Assembly (NCBI GenBank): GCA_036522275.1
Contig: DATDGC010000073.1
Coordinates: 1 to 64,000 of the forward strand
Reading direction: 5' to 3'
Length of the DNA stretch: 64,000 nucleotides
Source: JAHFRG01 sp036522275
Lineage (GTDB): Bacteria; Pseudomonadota; Gammaproteobacteria; Burkholderiales; JAHFRG01
This document shows, one piece after another, positions 16,626 to 24,602 of the stretch (the stretch's first letter is position 1; the number at the start of each line of letters is the position of its first letter). The notes under the pieces are model-generated. The model did not search any database, was not told the DNA's origin, and saw nothing but the letters and a program-made list of their open reading frames with translations. The translations under genes were made by a program, and so were the position numbers.

Positions 16626-17437
16626 GCGCGCTGACCTTAACTTTAAAAGAAACGCCGCGGCAGCGTGTAGACCTGTCCCCGCTCACGCCTGATTTACTCA
16701 AGGAAAAATCCCCGCCCGAAATCTCTGTCATTGAACTCTCAAGTGGCAATCGCAGGCTGCGGGTGAGCGAGCTTTTTTCTCTAAGCGGAGATGATCCATC
16801 CAGCCTGGTGATTAAAAACAGTTGCGACAAACTCGACCGCATCGGGCAAGCGATGAACAACGGCAGCATCACGGTACACGGCGATTGCGGCGCCTACGTC
16901 GGATTCGCCATGAAAAACGGCGCTATCACCGTGCATGGCAATGTTGGCGCTTATGCCGCAAGCGGAATGAAAAACGGCTTGCTCCACATTCGCGGCAACG
17001 CGGATGATTTCCTTGCCGCTGCTATTCCCGGCGACCGGCACGGCATGAAGGGTGGGATGGTGATCGTCACAGGCAATGCCGGCGACCGCGTGGGCGACCA
17101 CATGCTCCGCGGCGCGGTGCTGATCGAAGGTAATGCCGGAGATTTCTGCGCTTCGCGCATGCTCGCAGGCACCATCGCAGTGCTGGGAAAAGCAGCAAGC
17201 TTTGCCGGCCACGGCATGAAGCGAGGCACTCTCCTGCTCAATACCATGCCAAATAATTTGCCCGCCACTTTCAACGATTGCGGCGTGCACCATATCAATT
17301 ATCTGCCACTGCTCATCAAATCCTGGCAATCCCTTGACAGCAAATTCGCGCGGCTCGAACTGCGCTCACGCGTGCGCCGCTACATGGGCGACCTGGCGAA
17401 CGCAGGCAAGGGCGAAATTTTAGTGTGGCAACAATAA
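16622..17437 (+). CDS. fhcC: Formyltransferase/hydrolase complex subunit C
   Basis: A 271-residue protein homologous to FwdC and to the C-terminal GXGXG domain of glutamate synthase. The tandem repeats of the right-handed beta-helix are plain: GDCGAYVGFAMKNG, GNVGAYAASGMKNG, GNAGDRVGDHMLRG, GNAGDFCASRMLAG. It is the scaffold subunit of the Fhc complex. The ATG at 16622 overlaps the fhcD stop. The next gene, gluQ, starts directly after its stop, so gluQ may be read from the same transcript. Confidence 0.95.
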   Translation: MSALTLTLKETPRQRVDLSPLTPDLLKEKSPPEISVIELSSGNRRLRVSELFSLSGDDPSSLVIKNSCDKLDRIGQAMNNGSITVHGDCGAYVGFAMKNGAITVHGNVGAYAASGMKNGLLHIRGNADDFLAAAIPGDRHGMKGGMVIVTGNAGDRVGDHMLRGAVLIEGNAGDFCASRMLAGTIAVLGKAASFAGHGMKRGTLLLNTMPNNLPATFNDCGVHHINYLPLLIKSWQSLDSKFARLELRSRVRRYMGDLANAGKGEILVWQQ

Positions 17438-18328
17438 ATGCTCTACCGCGGCCGCTTTGCACCCTCTCCCACCGGGCCGCTGCATTTTGGTTCGCTGATT
17501 GCCGCGGTCGGCAGTTTCCTTGAAGCAAAAAGCCGCAACGGCGAGTGGCTGGTGCGTATTGAAGATCTCGATCCCCCACGCGAGGAGCCCGGCGCCAGCG
17601 ATGAGATTCTGCGCACGCTCGAAGCCTGCGGCATGGAATGGGACGGCGATATTGTTTACCAGAGTGCGCGCCGGGATGCTTATCATGCCGCGCTGCACAG
17701 CTTGCGGGGGCGTAGTTTGGTTTACCCCTGCGCCTGCAGCCGCCGCGAAATAGCCGATTCGGCAATCGAAGGAATAGATGGGCCGGTTTATCCCGGCACT
17801 TGCCGCAACGGTCTGCCACCGCGGCGCAGAGCCCGCGTCTGGCGCGTGAAAACCAATCAACAGCTCGTTGAATTCACCGATACATTACAGGGGTATGTTG
17901 CACAGCGTCTCGAAATTAATGTAGGGGATTATGTGCTGTACCGCGCAGACCAGGTTTACGCTTATCAGCTTGCGGTGGTGGTGGACGACGCCGAGCAGGG
18001 AATTACCGATATTGTGCGTGGCGCCGACTTGCTGAGTTCGACTCCCCGGCAACTTTATTTGCAAAAGCTGCTGGGATTCCCCACGCCGAAATATATGCAC
18101 TTGCCGGTGGCGCTCGACAGTTCCGGCAAAAAACTCAGCAAGCAAACTTATGCACCCGCGCTGGGCCAGGGGCAGGAAATGCCCTGGCTATACCACGCAT
18201 TGCGCTTCCTCGGGCAGAATCCGCCGCCCAGGCTGGCCAAGGCCAGTCTCGGCAGCTTCTGGGAATGGGCGGTATTGCACTGGGACGCCAAAAAAATTCC
18301 GCAAGCGCGCGCCTTGCAGGCGCACTAG
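17438..18328 (+). CDS. gluQ: Glutamyl-Q tRNA(Asp) synthetase
   Basis: A 296-residue truncated glutamyl-tRNA synthetase paralogue (YadB/GluQ). It attaches glutamate to the queuosine base in the anticodon of tRNA(Asp). The N-terminus RFAPSPTGPLHFGSLIAAVGS has the HIGH-like motif, CACSRRE with an upstream Cys forms the zinc site, and KKLSKQ is the KMSKS counterpart. The length and lack of an anticodon-binding domain fit GluQ, not GltX. The ATG directly abuts the fhcC stop, which is a chance operon partner rather than a functional link. Confidence 0.93.
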   Translation: MLYRGRFAPSPTGPLHFGSLIAAVGSFLEAKSRNGEWLVRIEDLDPPREEPGASDEILRTLEACGMEWDGDIVYQSARRDAYHAALHSLRGRSLVYPCACSRREIADSAIEGIDGPVYPGTCRNGLPPRRRARVWRVKTNQQLVEFTDTLQGYVAQRLEINVGDYVLYRADQVYAYQLAVVVDDAEQGITDIVRGADLLSSTPRQLYLQKLLGFPTPKYMHLPVALDSSGKKLSKQTYAPALGQGQEMPWLYHALRFLGQNPPPRLAKASLGSFWEWAVLHWDAKKIPQARALQAH

Positions 18329-18340
18329 AACCTACTCATC

Positions 18341-19003
18341 ATGGCCAATAAGACTTTTAGCTTAACCGATGCCGTCTACCGCTATCTGCTGTCGGCGTCG
18401 CTGCGCGAACCCGAAATTTTGCGTAAATTGCGTGAAGAAACGGCAAAAGACCCGATGGCGCGCATGCAAATCGCGCCTGAGCAGGGACAATTCATGGCGT
18501 TGCTGGTGCAGCTTATGGGCGCAAAAAAATGCATCGAGATCGGCGTATTCACCGGTTACAGCTCGCTGTGCGTTGCCTTGGCATTGCCGCCAGATGGCAA
18601 AATTACCGCGTGTGACCTGAGCGAGGAGTGGACACAAATCGCGCGCCGCTATTGGCAGGAAGCGGGTGTAGCACAAAAAATAGAACTGCGGCTTGCCCCA
18701 GCGCTTAAAACGCTGGATGCGCTGCTCGCCGAAAACCAGGCCGGCACCTACGATTTCGCTTTCATCGACGCAGACAAGGAAAATTATCTCGCTTATTACG
18801 AGTATTGCTTGAAGTTACTGCGGCGCGGCGGCCTGATCGCGATTGATAACACTTTATGGTCGGGACGCGTTGCCGAACCGGATAATCATGAGACGGATAC
18901 CGTGGCGCTGCGCGAGTTCAACAGCAGTCTGCATCAGGACCAACGGGTTGCGCTGTCGCTGCTGCCGATTGCCGACGGGCTCACGCTCGTGTTGAAACTC
19001 TAA
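18341..19003 (+). CDS. SAM-dependent O-methyltransferase (family 3)
   Basis: A 220-residue class I methyltransferase of the caffeoyl-CoA/catechol O-methyltransferase type. Motif I is CIEIGVFTGYSSLCVALALP, followed by ITACDLSEEWTQIARRYW, then FAFIDADKENYLAYYEYCLKLLRRGGLIAIDNTLWSGRV, which holds the metal-binding acidic residues. Bacterial members methylate assorted phenolic or catechol substrates and the substrate here is unknown. It begins 12 bp after gluQ and converges with the amidotransferase gene with a 4-bp overlap of the two ends. Confidence 0.85.
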   Translation: MANKTFSLTDAVYRYLLSASLREPEILRKLREETAKDPMARMQIAPEQGQFMALLVQLMGAKKCIEIGVFTGYSSLCVALALPPDGKITACDLSEEWTQIARRYWQEAGVAQKIELRLAPALKTLDALLAENQAGTYDFAFIDADKENYLAYYEYCLKLLRRGGLIAIDNTLWSGRVAEPDNHETDTVALREFNSSLHQDQRVALSLLPIADGLTLVLKL

Positions 19004-19770
19004 AGAGACAACGGCTCACCGTCTTTGAACAGCAGAAACTCCCCTGGTGCCATTTCCGTCCAGCTCTCGTTATCAGTGAGCGGCAGCGTTGCGATTATCG
19101 CCACCTTGTCGTTCGGTTTGGTGAGCCGGCTGAAATCCACCGTGATGTCCTGGTCCTTCAAGTGCGCGCGGCCAAACGGGGCATGGCGCAGCACGTAGGA
19201 AAGTTGGTCGGCACAGTGGGCAAAAAGACACTCGCCGTTGGACAGCAGATAATTAAACACGCCGTAGTTAGCCAGTTCGCAAGTAACTTCCTTGACTGCT
19301 GCATAAAGGAGTTCGACCCCCGGCTGTCCGTTCGGGAACATCCGGCGCAAGGCCTCTAGCAGGAAACAGAAAGCCCGCTCACTGTCGGTGGTGCCGACCG
19401 GGTAGTAATTACCGTTGAGCTGGGGATGAAAATCTTTGAGCGTGCCGTTGTGCGCGAAAATCCAGTAACGACCCCACAATTCGCGCATGAACGGGTGGGT
19501 ATTCTGCAGCGATATCTCGCCTTGCGTAGCTTTGCGGATGTGGGCAATCACGTTGAGCGAGTGGATGGGATACTTGCGCACCAGCTCCGCCACTGGCGAC
19601 CGGGTGGCCGGCTTGGGATCAAGAAACAGCCGGCAGCCCAAGCCTTCAAAGAAAGCGATTCCCCAGCCATCGCCGTGATGATCGGTGCCACCACCGCGCG
19701 TGTGAAATCCCTCGAAGGAAAAGCAAATATCGGTGGGCACATTGCAGTTCATGCCCAGCAACTGGCACAT
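19000..19770 (-). CDS. Class II glutamine amidotransferase (YafJ-like)
   Basis: A 256-residue Ntn-hydrolase-fold amidotransferase domain protein. Starting at Met of MCQLLGMN places Cys2 as the catalytic N-terminal nucleophile once Met is removed, which fixes the start at 19770. Other motifs are HHGDGWGIAFF, IAHIRKATQGEI, NTHPF, and WIFAHNGTLKDF. Proteins of this type (E. coli YafJ) have no known partner synthetase domain and their biological role is unclear. There is no downstream partner; the neighbour upstream on this strand is the 45-residue membrane protein. Confidence 0.88.
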   Translation of the reverse strand: MCQLLGMNCNVPTDICFSFEGFHTRGGGTDHHGDGWGIAFFEGLGCRLFLDPKPATRSPVAELVRKYPIHSLNVIAHIRKATQGEISLQNTHPFMRELWGRYWIFAHNGTLKDFHPQLNGNYYPVGTTDSERAFCFLLEALRRMFPNGQPGVELLYAAVKEVTCELANYGVFNYLLSNGECLFAHCADQLSYVLRHAPFGRAHLKDQDITVDFSRLTKPNDKVAIIATLPLTDNESWTEMAPGEFLLFKDGEPLSL

Positions 19771-19846
19771 CTCGAACCTCGGCAAAACAGTGACAGCCGT
19801 AGCTGCGTTGTTCTAGTTATAATACAAAATCGGTAAAAAAATAAAT

Positions 19847-19984
19847 TCAGCACAACCGTGTATTGGCGAAGTCGATCAGCATTGCCGGATTGATGTACGC
19901 TTTAAAAACCAGGTAAATGATGCCTCCCGCTACTGCCAGCGGCACCAGCCATAACAGAGTTTTTTGCAATTCGGTCAAATTCAT
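19847..19984 (-). CDS. 45-residue membrane microprotein coupled to the MFS transporter gene
   Basis: Reading the minus strand from 19984 gives a 45-residue protein that starts MNLTELQKTLLWLVPLAVAG and ends FANTRLC. It has one clear transmembrane segment (about residues 10-27, LLWLVPLAVAGGIIYLVF) followed by a short polar tail. Its ATG overlaps the TGA of the upstream MFS gene (ATGA at 19981-19984), a typical translational-coupling arrangement. I know of no named family. It may be a small regulatory or accessory subunit of the transporter; that is inference. Absence of frame disruption and the exact overlap argue for a real gene. Confidence 0.6.
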   Translation of the reverse strand: MNLTELQKTLLWLVPLAVAGGIIYLVFKAYINPAMLIDFANTRLC

Positions 19985-21198
19985 GCCGGCGTTTCCCTGG
20001 CATTCAAGCGCGCCACCTGGCGCTCATCTATCGGCCAGCACAACACGGCCGCAACCACGCTTAAGCCGATACAGGTGAGCCACACCGCATAGTATGAGCC
20101 CGAGAGGTCAAACATGTAACCCCCCAGCCACGCACCAATAAAGCTGCCGATCTGGTGGCCTAGGAACACGATGCCAAACAAAGTGGAGAGGTATTTGACT
20201 CCGAATATCTGCGCCACCAGTCCATTGGTGAGCGGCACTGTGCCAAGCCACAACGAACCCATCGCCGCGGCAAACAGGTAAACGCTCGTCGGCGTAATCG
20301 GCAGCACCATGAACAAGCCAATCGCCACCGCGCGCAAGAGGTAAATATATGCGAGCAGGTTTTTCTTGCTATAGAGCCCACCGAAATAACCCGCGAAATA
20401 GGAACCGATGATGTTGAAAAAACCGATCAATGCGAGCGCAATCATGCCGGTCACCGGCGTCATGCCTTTGTCCAGCAGATACGCCGGCAGGTGCAGCATG
20501 ATAAAAACGGTTTGAAAACCGCACACCAGAAATCCGCTGGTGAGATACCAGAAGCCCTTGTGGCCGCCTGCTTCATGCAGCGCTTCGCTCACCGACTGGT
20601 TATCATGAGCCGATTTCGCGACGGCGTTTTTTCCGGCGAGCACCAGCGCCGGCAGCAAGATGAACGAAACTGAAGCCGCAAGAATGGAAAGCGCCGCCGC
20701 CCAGCCGAAATGCGTAATCAGCGTCTGTCCGTAAGGCAGCATGGCAAACTGTCCGAATGACCCGCCCGCACTGGTAATACCCAATCCCATGCTGCGCTTT
20801 TCCGGACTCAAGCTGCGCCCGATTACGCCCAGCACCACGCTGAAACTGGTGCCGCTCATGCCCAGGCCGATCAAAAGTCCGGCGCTGAGATCAAGCTGCA
20901 CGCCGGTGAGGGAGAGCGGCATCAACACCAGCCCCAGCGCGTACAGGATTGCACCGACCGCCAGCACCCGTCCCGCGCCGTACTTGTCCGCTATCATCCC
21001 CGAGAAAGGCTGGGCGAGTCCCCATATCAGATTCTGCATGGCAATGGCGAACGCGAAAATTTCGCGCCCCCAGCCGTGGCTTGAGCTTAGCGGCTGCAAA
21101 AAAAGGCCAAAGCTCTGCCGTGTGCCGAGCGAGAGCATCAGAATCAGGCAGGCACATGCCAGCACCACCGCGGGAGTACGCCAGGACGATTTGGACAT
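19981..21198 (-). CDS. MFS transporter
   Basis: A 405-residue major facilitator with about 12 hydrophobic segments. It resembles the oxalate/formate and monocarboxylate antiporter-like group: LGTRQSFGLFLQPLSSSHGWGREIFAFAIAMQNLIWG at the start, and GMIADKYGAGRVLAVGA as the loop 2-3 motif. The ATG at 21198 is chosen because CAGGAA lies seven bases upstream; a TTG one codon earlier is the alternative. The substrate cannot be told from sequence. The stop codon overlaps the start of the 45-residue membrane protein. Confidence 0.85.
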   Translation of the reverse strand: MSKSSWRTPAVVLACACLILMLSLGTRQSFGLFLQPLSSSHGWGREIFAFAIAMQNLIWGLAQPFSGMIADKYGAGRVLAVGAILYALGLVLMPLSLTGVQLDLSAGLLIGLGMSGTSFSVVLGVIGRSLSPEKRSMGLGITSAGGSFGQFAMLPYGQTLITHFGWAAALSILAASVSFILLPALVLAGKNAVAKSAHDNQSVSEALHEAGGHKGFWYLTSGFLVCGFQTVFIMLHLPAYLLDKGMTPVTGMIALALIGFFNIIGSYFAGYFGGLYSKKNLLAYIYLLRAVAIGLFMVLPITPTSVYLFAAAMGSLWLGTVPLTNGLVAQIFGVKYLSTLFGIVFLGHQIGSFIGAWLGGYMFDLSGSYYAVWLTCIGLSVVAAVLCWPIDERQVARLNARETPA

Positions 21199-21357
21199 CA
21201 AGCAATTCCTGTCAATGGGAAAAGCATGGTAGAGGCTTAACCGCTTGGCAGCAAGGCCGGTAAGAAAAACAACAGGGGCGTGTCAACGCCTCCGCATGGC
21301 AGATGTTATTGAGCTTGGCACACCCTCAATCCGAAGGAGAACCTGAAGTGGCCCGCC

Positions 21358-22110
21358 TCAGTTGCTGGCCCGATCTTCCCAGGCAAATCCCAACGCACTC
21401 ACGCCCTGTTTCAAAAGCTGCATCGCTTGCGGCACCTGCTGTTTGTCGCCGCGCACGCCTAGCTCGATCCAGCGCTCCCCCGGCCCAAGATGCGGCAGGC
21501 TGAACAGCTTGAGCCCGGGAAAGCGCGCCACACAGTCGTTCATCACATCCAAAAGCAGACTCTCCATTGCGCCGCGCACGATGATCGCCTGCTCCGCGCC
21601 CTGCACGAGATGCTGCATATGCGGGTAATGCGTATCCAGCACCCATTCCATCATCGGCCACGCCATTTCCGGAAAGCCCGGTAGAAAATGATGATGCTTG
21701 AGGCTGAAACCGGACACGTGGTTGTAGGAATTGGGAATGATGCGGCTGCCTTGAGGGAGATCAGCCATCAGCACGCGCTTGGGGTATGCGGCTTCGCCAA
21801 ACTGCGCGATGATTTCTGCCAGCGCATCGGGATGGCGGTAGAGCTCCACGCCGGCGGCTTCCGCGGCGCAGCGCCGGGTATGGTCGTCAGGTGTGGCGCC
21901 GATACCGCCAAAGGAAAATACGATGTCTTCTGTAGCCAGGGTGCGGCGCAAAGTGGCGGTAATCAGTTCCGGGTCGTCACCAAGATACTCGCACCAACTT
22001 AATTCCAGCCCACGCTTACTAGATACCCTGACAACTTGCGCGAAATGCTTGTCCTGGCGCTTGCCACTGATGATTTCATCACCAATGATGATGGCGCCGA
22101 AATGCGTCAT
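21358..22110 (-). CDS. CinA/MoaB-like molybdopterin-binding domain protein
   Basis: A 250-residue protein with the MoCF-binding domain found in MoaB, MoeA and CinA. Seen are AIIIGDEIISGKRQDKHF at the N-terminus and VFSFGGIGATPDDHTRRCAAEA near residue 64, the hallmark of the domain. There is no C-terminal nicotinamide-nucleotide amidase domain, so it is the short CinA-like form (competence/damage-inducible protein A domain only). Function in this short family is not established. The ATG overlaps the stop of the CBS-domain gene by 4 bp. Confidence 0.85.
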   Translation of the reverse strand: MTHFGAIIIGDEIISGKRQDKHFAQVVRVSSKRGLELSWCEYLGDDPELITATLRRTLATEDIVFSFGGIGATPDDHTRRCAAEAAGVELYRHPDALAEIIAQFGEAAYPKRVLMADLPQGSRIIPNSYNHVSGFSLKHHHFLPGFPEMAWPMMEWVLDTHYPHMQHLVQGAEQAIIVRGAMESLLLDVMNDCVARFPGLKLFSLPHLGPGERWIELGVRGDKQQVPQAMQLLKQGVSALGFAWEDRASN

Positions 22111-22535
22111 TTCATTATGTAGCTTTCGAGTTGCTTGATGATGTACTCGCGTTCGGAAATCGCTTCCTTCACCAGGTCACCGATGGACACCACGCCGACG
22201 AGCCGGTCACCCTCATATACCGGCAAATGCCGGACGCGCTTGTCGGTCATCAGCGCCATGCATTCGTCCACAGTTTGCGCAGTGTTCACGTAGACAATCT
22301 TGCTGGTCATGATATCGCTGACGTGGATTTCCTTCGAGGATTTGCCGTGCAGAATCACCTTGCGTGCGTAGTCGCGCTCGGAGATGATACCCACCACTTT
22401 GTCCGCCTCCATTACCAGGAGCGCGCCGACTTCTTTTTCCGCCATCAGCTTGAGCGCATCATAAACAGTGGCGTCAGGCGAAATGGAGAGGATTCCGTGG
22501 GTTTTGCTCTGCAAAATTTGCTTTACGGTTTTCAT
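22107..22535 (-). CDS. Tandem CBS-domain protein
   Basis: A 142-residue protein made of two CBS domains, a Bateman module binding adenine nucleotides or SAM. Motifs are MAEKEVGALLVMEADKVVGIISERDYARKV and MTDKRVRHLPVYEGDRLVGVVSIGDLV. The ATG at 22535 follows GGGAGC. The length equals that of stand-alone CBS proteins common in proteobacteria. Its stop overlaps the CinA-like gene start, so the two genes form an operon. Its sensing target is unknown. Confidence 0.88.
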   Translation of the reverse strand: MKTVKQILQSKTHGILSISPDATVYDALKLMAEKEVGALLVMEADKVVGIISERDYARKVILHGKSSKEIHVSDIMTSKIVYVNTAQTVDECMALMTDKRVRHLPVYEGDRLVGVVSIGDLVKEAISEREYIIKQLESYIMK

Positions 22536-22860
22536 GCTGGGCTCCCGGTTTGACAAGTCACGCTGGCAATCAATCCTATTATAGCCAGTTCGTTCGATAG
22601 TAGAAGATTAGATTATCAACAAATTTCGGTTTGCCCACAGCATGTTCACCCTTGAGCGGTGCTTGGGGTGCGGCTGTGTTGAAGACACGTTTTAGATAGA
22701 ATGTTATACCGTTGGGCAGATATTTTAACCCGTGATGCGCACCCATGCTGCAAACTTCCCGAATTGAATGACGACTTGATTCTGCGATAGCATGACACAG
22801 CATGTTACAAACTCCGTATTTAAAGGCAGCTTTTAGGCTGTCTAATTCTTGTTAGCAATC
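22536..22860. other. AT-rich gene-free stretch
   Basis: No supported gene is seen in these 325 bp between the divergent CBS-domain gene and the secreted protein. The composition is clearly more AT-rich than the flanks. A 74-codon open frame on the minus strand (22579-22803) shows no ribosome-binding site or recognisable features. The region probably holds promoters for both neighbours. Confidence 0.5.
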
Positions 22861-23505
22861 ATGAACCGATTTGCCCCGTTCCTGCTTTTCTTGCTGCTCC
22901 TGGTTACACGCGGTAGCTCCTATGCCGGGGAACCTAGCCCTCCGATGCAACTAGAGAGTGATACGAAGCTTCAACCGTATGTTCATTGTGATGGGTTCGC
23001 TGAAGGAGTACGTGGAGTGACTCAAGACCGGCGTCCGCAGACCGCCGAACCATGGCGGGAAGTGGGTTTCGGTGGCAAGAGCCAGCGTGTCTCGGTAATA
23101 GATGGCTACCGTGTGATGTACTCGTATGCTAGGACCTATCCCTTCGCGAACCTGAAGGCTGAACGATCTGACCCTTCAAAATATCTAGAGGATAAACAGA
23201 TCGTCACATCGTACTTTGCGGACATAGCGAAGGCGGATGGCAAATCAGATCTAGTTAACTTCTCCGGTCAGGGTTTCTCAGGCCAAACGCTCACGAAAAG
23301 AGAACTAACCGGAAGGACACTCGGGATAACCCAGATTATGTGGGACGAAGACTCGGTAATTGTAACCATCTATTTCTTGAATCAAGCACCAGAGAATCGC
23401 AGGTTCAAGACCTACGTAGAATTTATCTCGTTACGAGATAGTTTTATTCGTGGCTATATCGAATGTGTGACCAAGAAGAGATCAACTCCGATTCTTTCCC
23501 AATGA
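22861..23505 (+). CDS. Hypothetical secreted protein
   Basis: A 214-residue protein starting MNRFAPFLLFLLLLVTRGSS, a clear signal peptide with probable cleavage after SYA. The mature part contains ARTYPFANLKAERSDPSKY and ITQIMWDEDSVIVTIYFLNQ, compatible with a small soluble periplasmic beta-rich domain. I do not recognise the family. The ATG at 22861 is chosen over a TTG at 22849. Base composition is more AT-rich than its neighbours, which may point to recent acquisition. The gene stands alone. Confidence 0.6.
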   Translation: MNRFAPFLLFLLLLVTRGSSYAGEPSPPMQLESDTKLQPYVHCDGFAEGVRGVTQDRRPQTAEPWREVGFGGKSQRVSVIDGYRVMYSYARTYPFANLKAERSDPSKYLEDKQIVTSYFADIAKADGKSDLVNFSGQGFSGQTLTKRELTGRTLGITQIMWDEDSVIVTIYFLNQAPENRRFKTYVEFISLRDSFIRGYIECVTKKRSTPILSQ

Positions 23506-23550
23506 TGCTAACAAAGTAGCTCGGCTCCGCAGTAGTTTTGCGTCAACCTG

Positions 23551-24420
23551 CTAGCGCGACATTCTCTCCACAACCTTCACTAGCGCGGCGGAATCGAGTT
23601 CACCATCACCGGTGCCCATCAGCGCATTCATGTGCTGCGTCACCATAGCCGCGCAGGGAAGCGCCAGGCCCAGCTTGTGCGCGGTTTCCATGACGATGCG
23701 CATGTCTTTCTGGTGCAGCCTCACTTTGAAACCGGGCTTGAATTCATTATCCAGCATGCGCTTGCCATGCACCTCCAGAATTTTGCTATTGGCAAAACCG
23801 CCCAATAGCGCCTCGCGAACCTTGGCAGCGTCCACGCCGTTCTTGCGCGCAAAGGTCAGCGCCTCGCCCACCGCCTCGATGGTTAACGCTACCACGATTT
23901 GATTGCAGGCTTTGGTCACCTGTCCCGCGCCGTTGCCGCCGACATGCACGATGTTCTTGCCAAGGCACTCGAACAACGGTTTCACTTTGGCAAATATTTC
24001 GGGCTTGCCACCAACCATGATGGAAAGCGTGCCGTTAATCGCGCCGATTTCTCCGCCCGAGACCGGTGCATCAAGCATTTCCACTCCCTTCGCGGCGAGT
24101 TTCGCCGCCATTTCGCGAGTCGCCACTGGCGAAATCGTGCTCATATCCACCACCACCGAACCAGGTTTCCCGCCGTGAATCAAACCATTTGTCCCCAGCA
24201 CTACCTCTTCCACGTCCGGGGTGTCGGATACCATCACAATGGTCACTTCGGACTTTTCCGCCACCTCTTTTGGCGAGCCACAAGCCTTTGCTCCCGCGTC
24301 TTGCAACGGCTTCATGGATTCCGCGCGACGTGCGTAAACGCTAAGCGAGTGGCCGCCTTTGATGAGATTGAGCGCCATGGGTTTGCCCATGATGCCAAGG
24401 CCTACGAATCCGACTTTCAT
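23551..24420 (-). CDS. glxR: 2-hydroxy-3-oxopropionate reductase-like NAD(P) dehydrogenase
   Basis: A 289-residue beta-hydroxyacid dehydrogenase. It has the N-terminal Rossmann motif GFVGLGIMGKPMALNLIKGGH, the substrate motif DAPVSGGEIGAINGTLSIMVGG near residue 116, and the catalytic Lys region GNGAGQVTKACNQIVVA. GlxR/GarR reduces tartronate semialdehyde to D-glycerate in glyoxylate metabolism; 3-hydroxyisobutyrate dehydrogenase is the alternative. The ATG at 24420 follows a GGAGAAG site. The stop of an upstream remnant frame overlaps this start, suggesting it was once the downstream gene of an operon now cut by the amidase/TRAP segment. Confidence 0.85.
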   Translation of the reverse strand: MKVGFVGLGIMGKPMALNLIKGGHSLSVYARRAESMKPLQDAGAKACGSPKEVAEKSEVTIVMVSDTPDVEEVVLGTNGLIHGGKPGSVVVDMSTISPVATREMAAKLAAKGVEMLDAPVSGGEIGAINGTLSIMVGGKPEIFAKVKPLFECLGKNIVHVGGNGAGQVTKACNQIVVALTIEAVGEALTFARKNGVDAAKVREALLGGFANSKILEVHGKRMLDNEFKPGFKVRLHQKDMRIVMETAHKLGLALPCAAMVTQHMNALMGTGDGELDSAALVKVVERMSR

Positions 24421-24596
24421 CTTGCTTCTCCTTTCACTTCCACTAATGACTTGAATGGTAATTGTTCCTCGCACCAGTGTGCAACGGCAAGCAGCTTGTC
24501 GTCTTCCTTAGCTTTAATAATCAGGATGGCCGACGGTTTCACCCGCGCGAGATCCGCCTTGCCGATAACATGGTGAGCCGCCGTCTGTACAGGCTG
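24417..24596 (-). pseudogene. C-terminal remnant of an unidentified gene upstream of glxR
   Basis: An open frame of 59 codons with no plausible start ends in TGA overlapping the glxR ATG (ATGA). It contains HHVIGKADLARVKPSAILII and ends EEQLPFKSLVEVKGEAR. The coding-like composition and the coupled end suggest the 3' end of a truncated gene. It begins right after the amidase stop codon (24603), so the junction of the amidase/TRAP segment probably lies near 24597. The family is not recognised. Confidence 0.45.
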
Positions 24597-24602
24597 TCAG
24601 GA

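Noticed and set aside
22579..22803. 74-codon minus-strand frame upstream of the secreted hypothetical protein
   Set aside because: No ribosome-binding site, no domain, and an unusual mix of residues; probably chance in an AT-rich gap.
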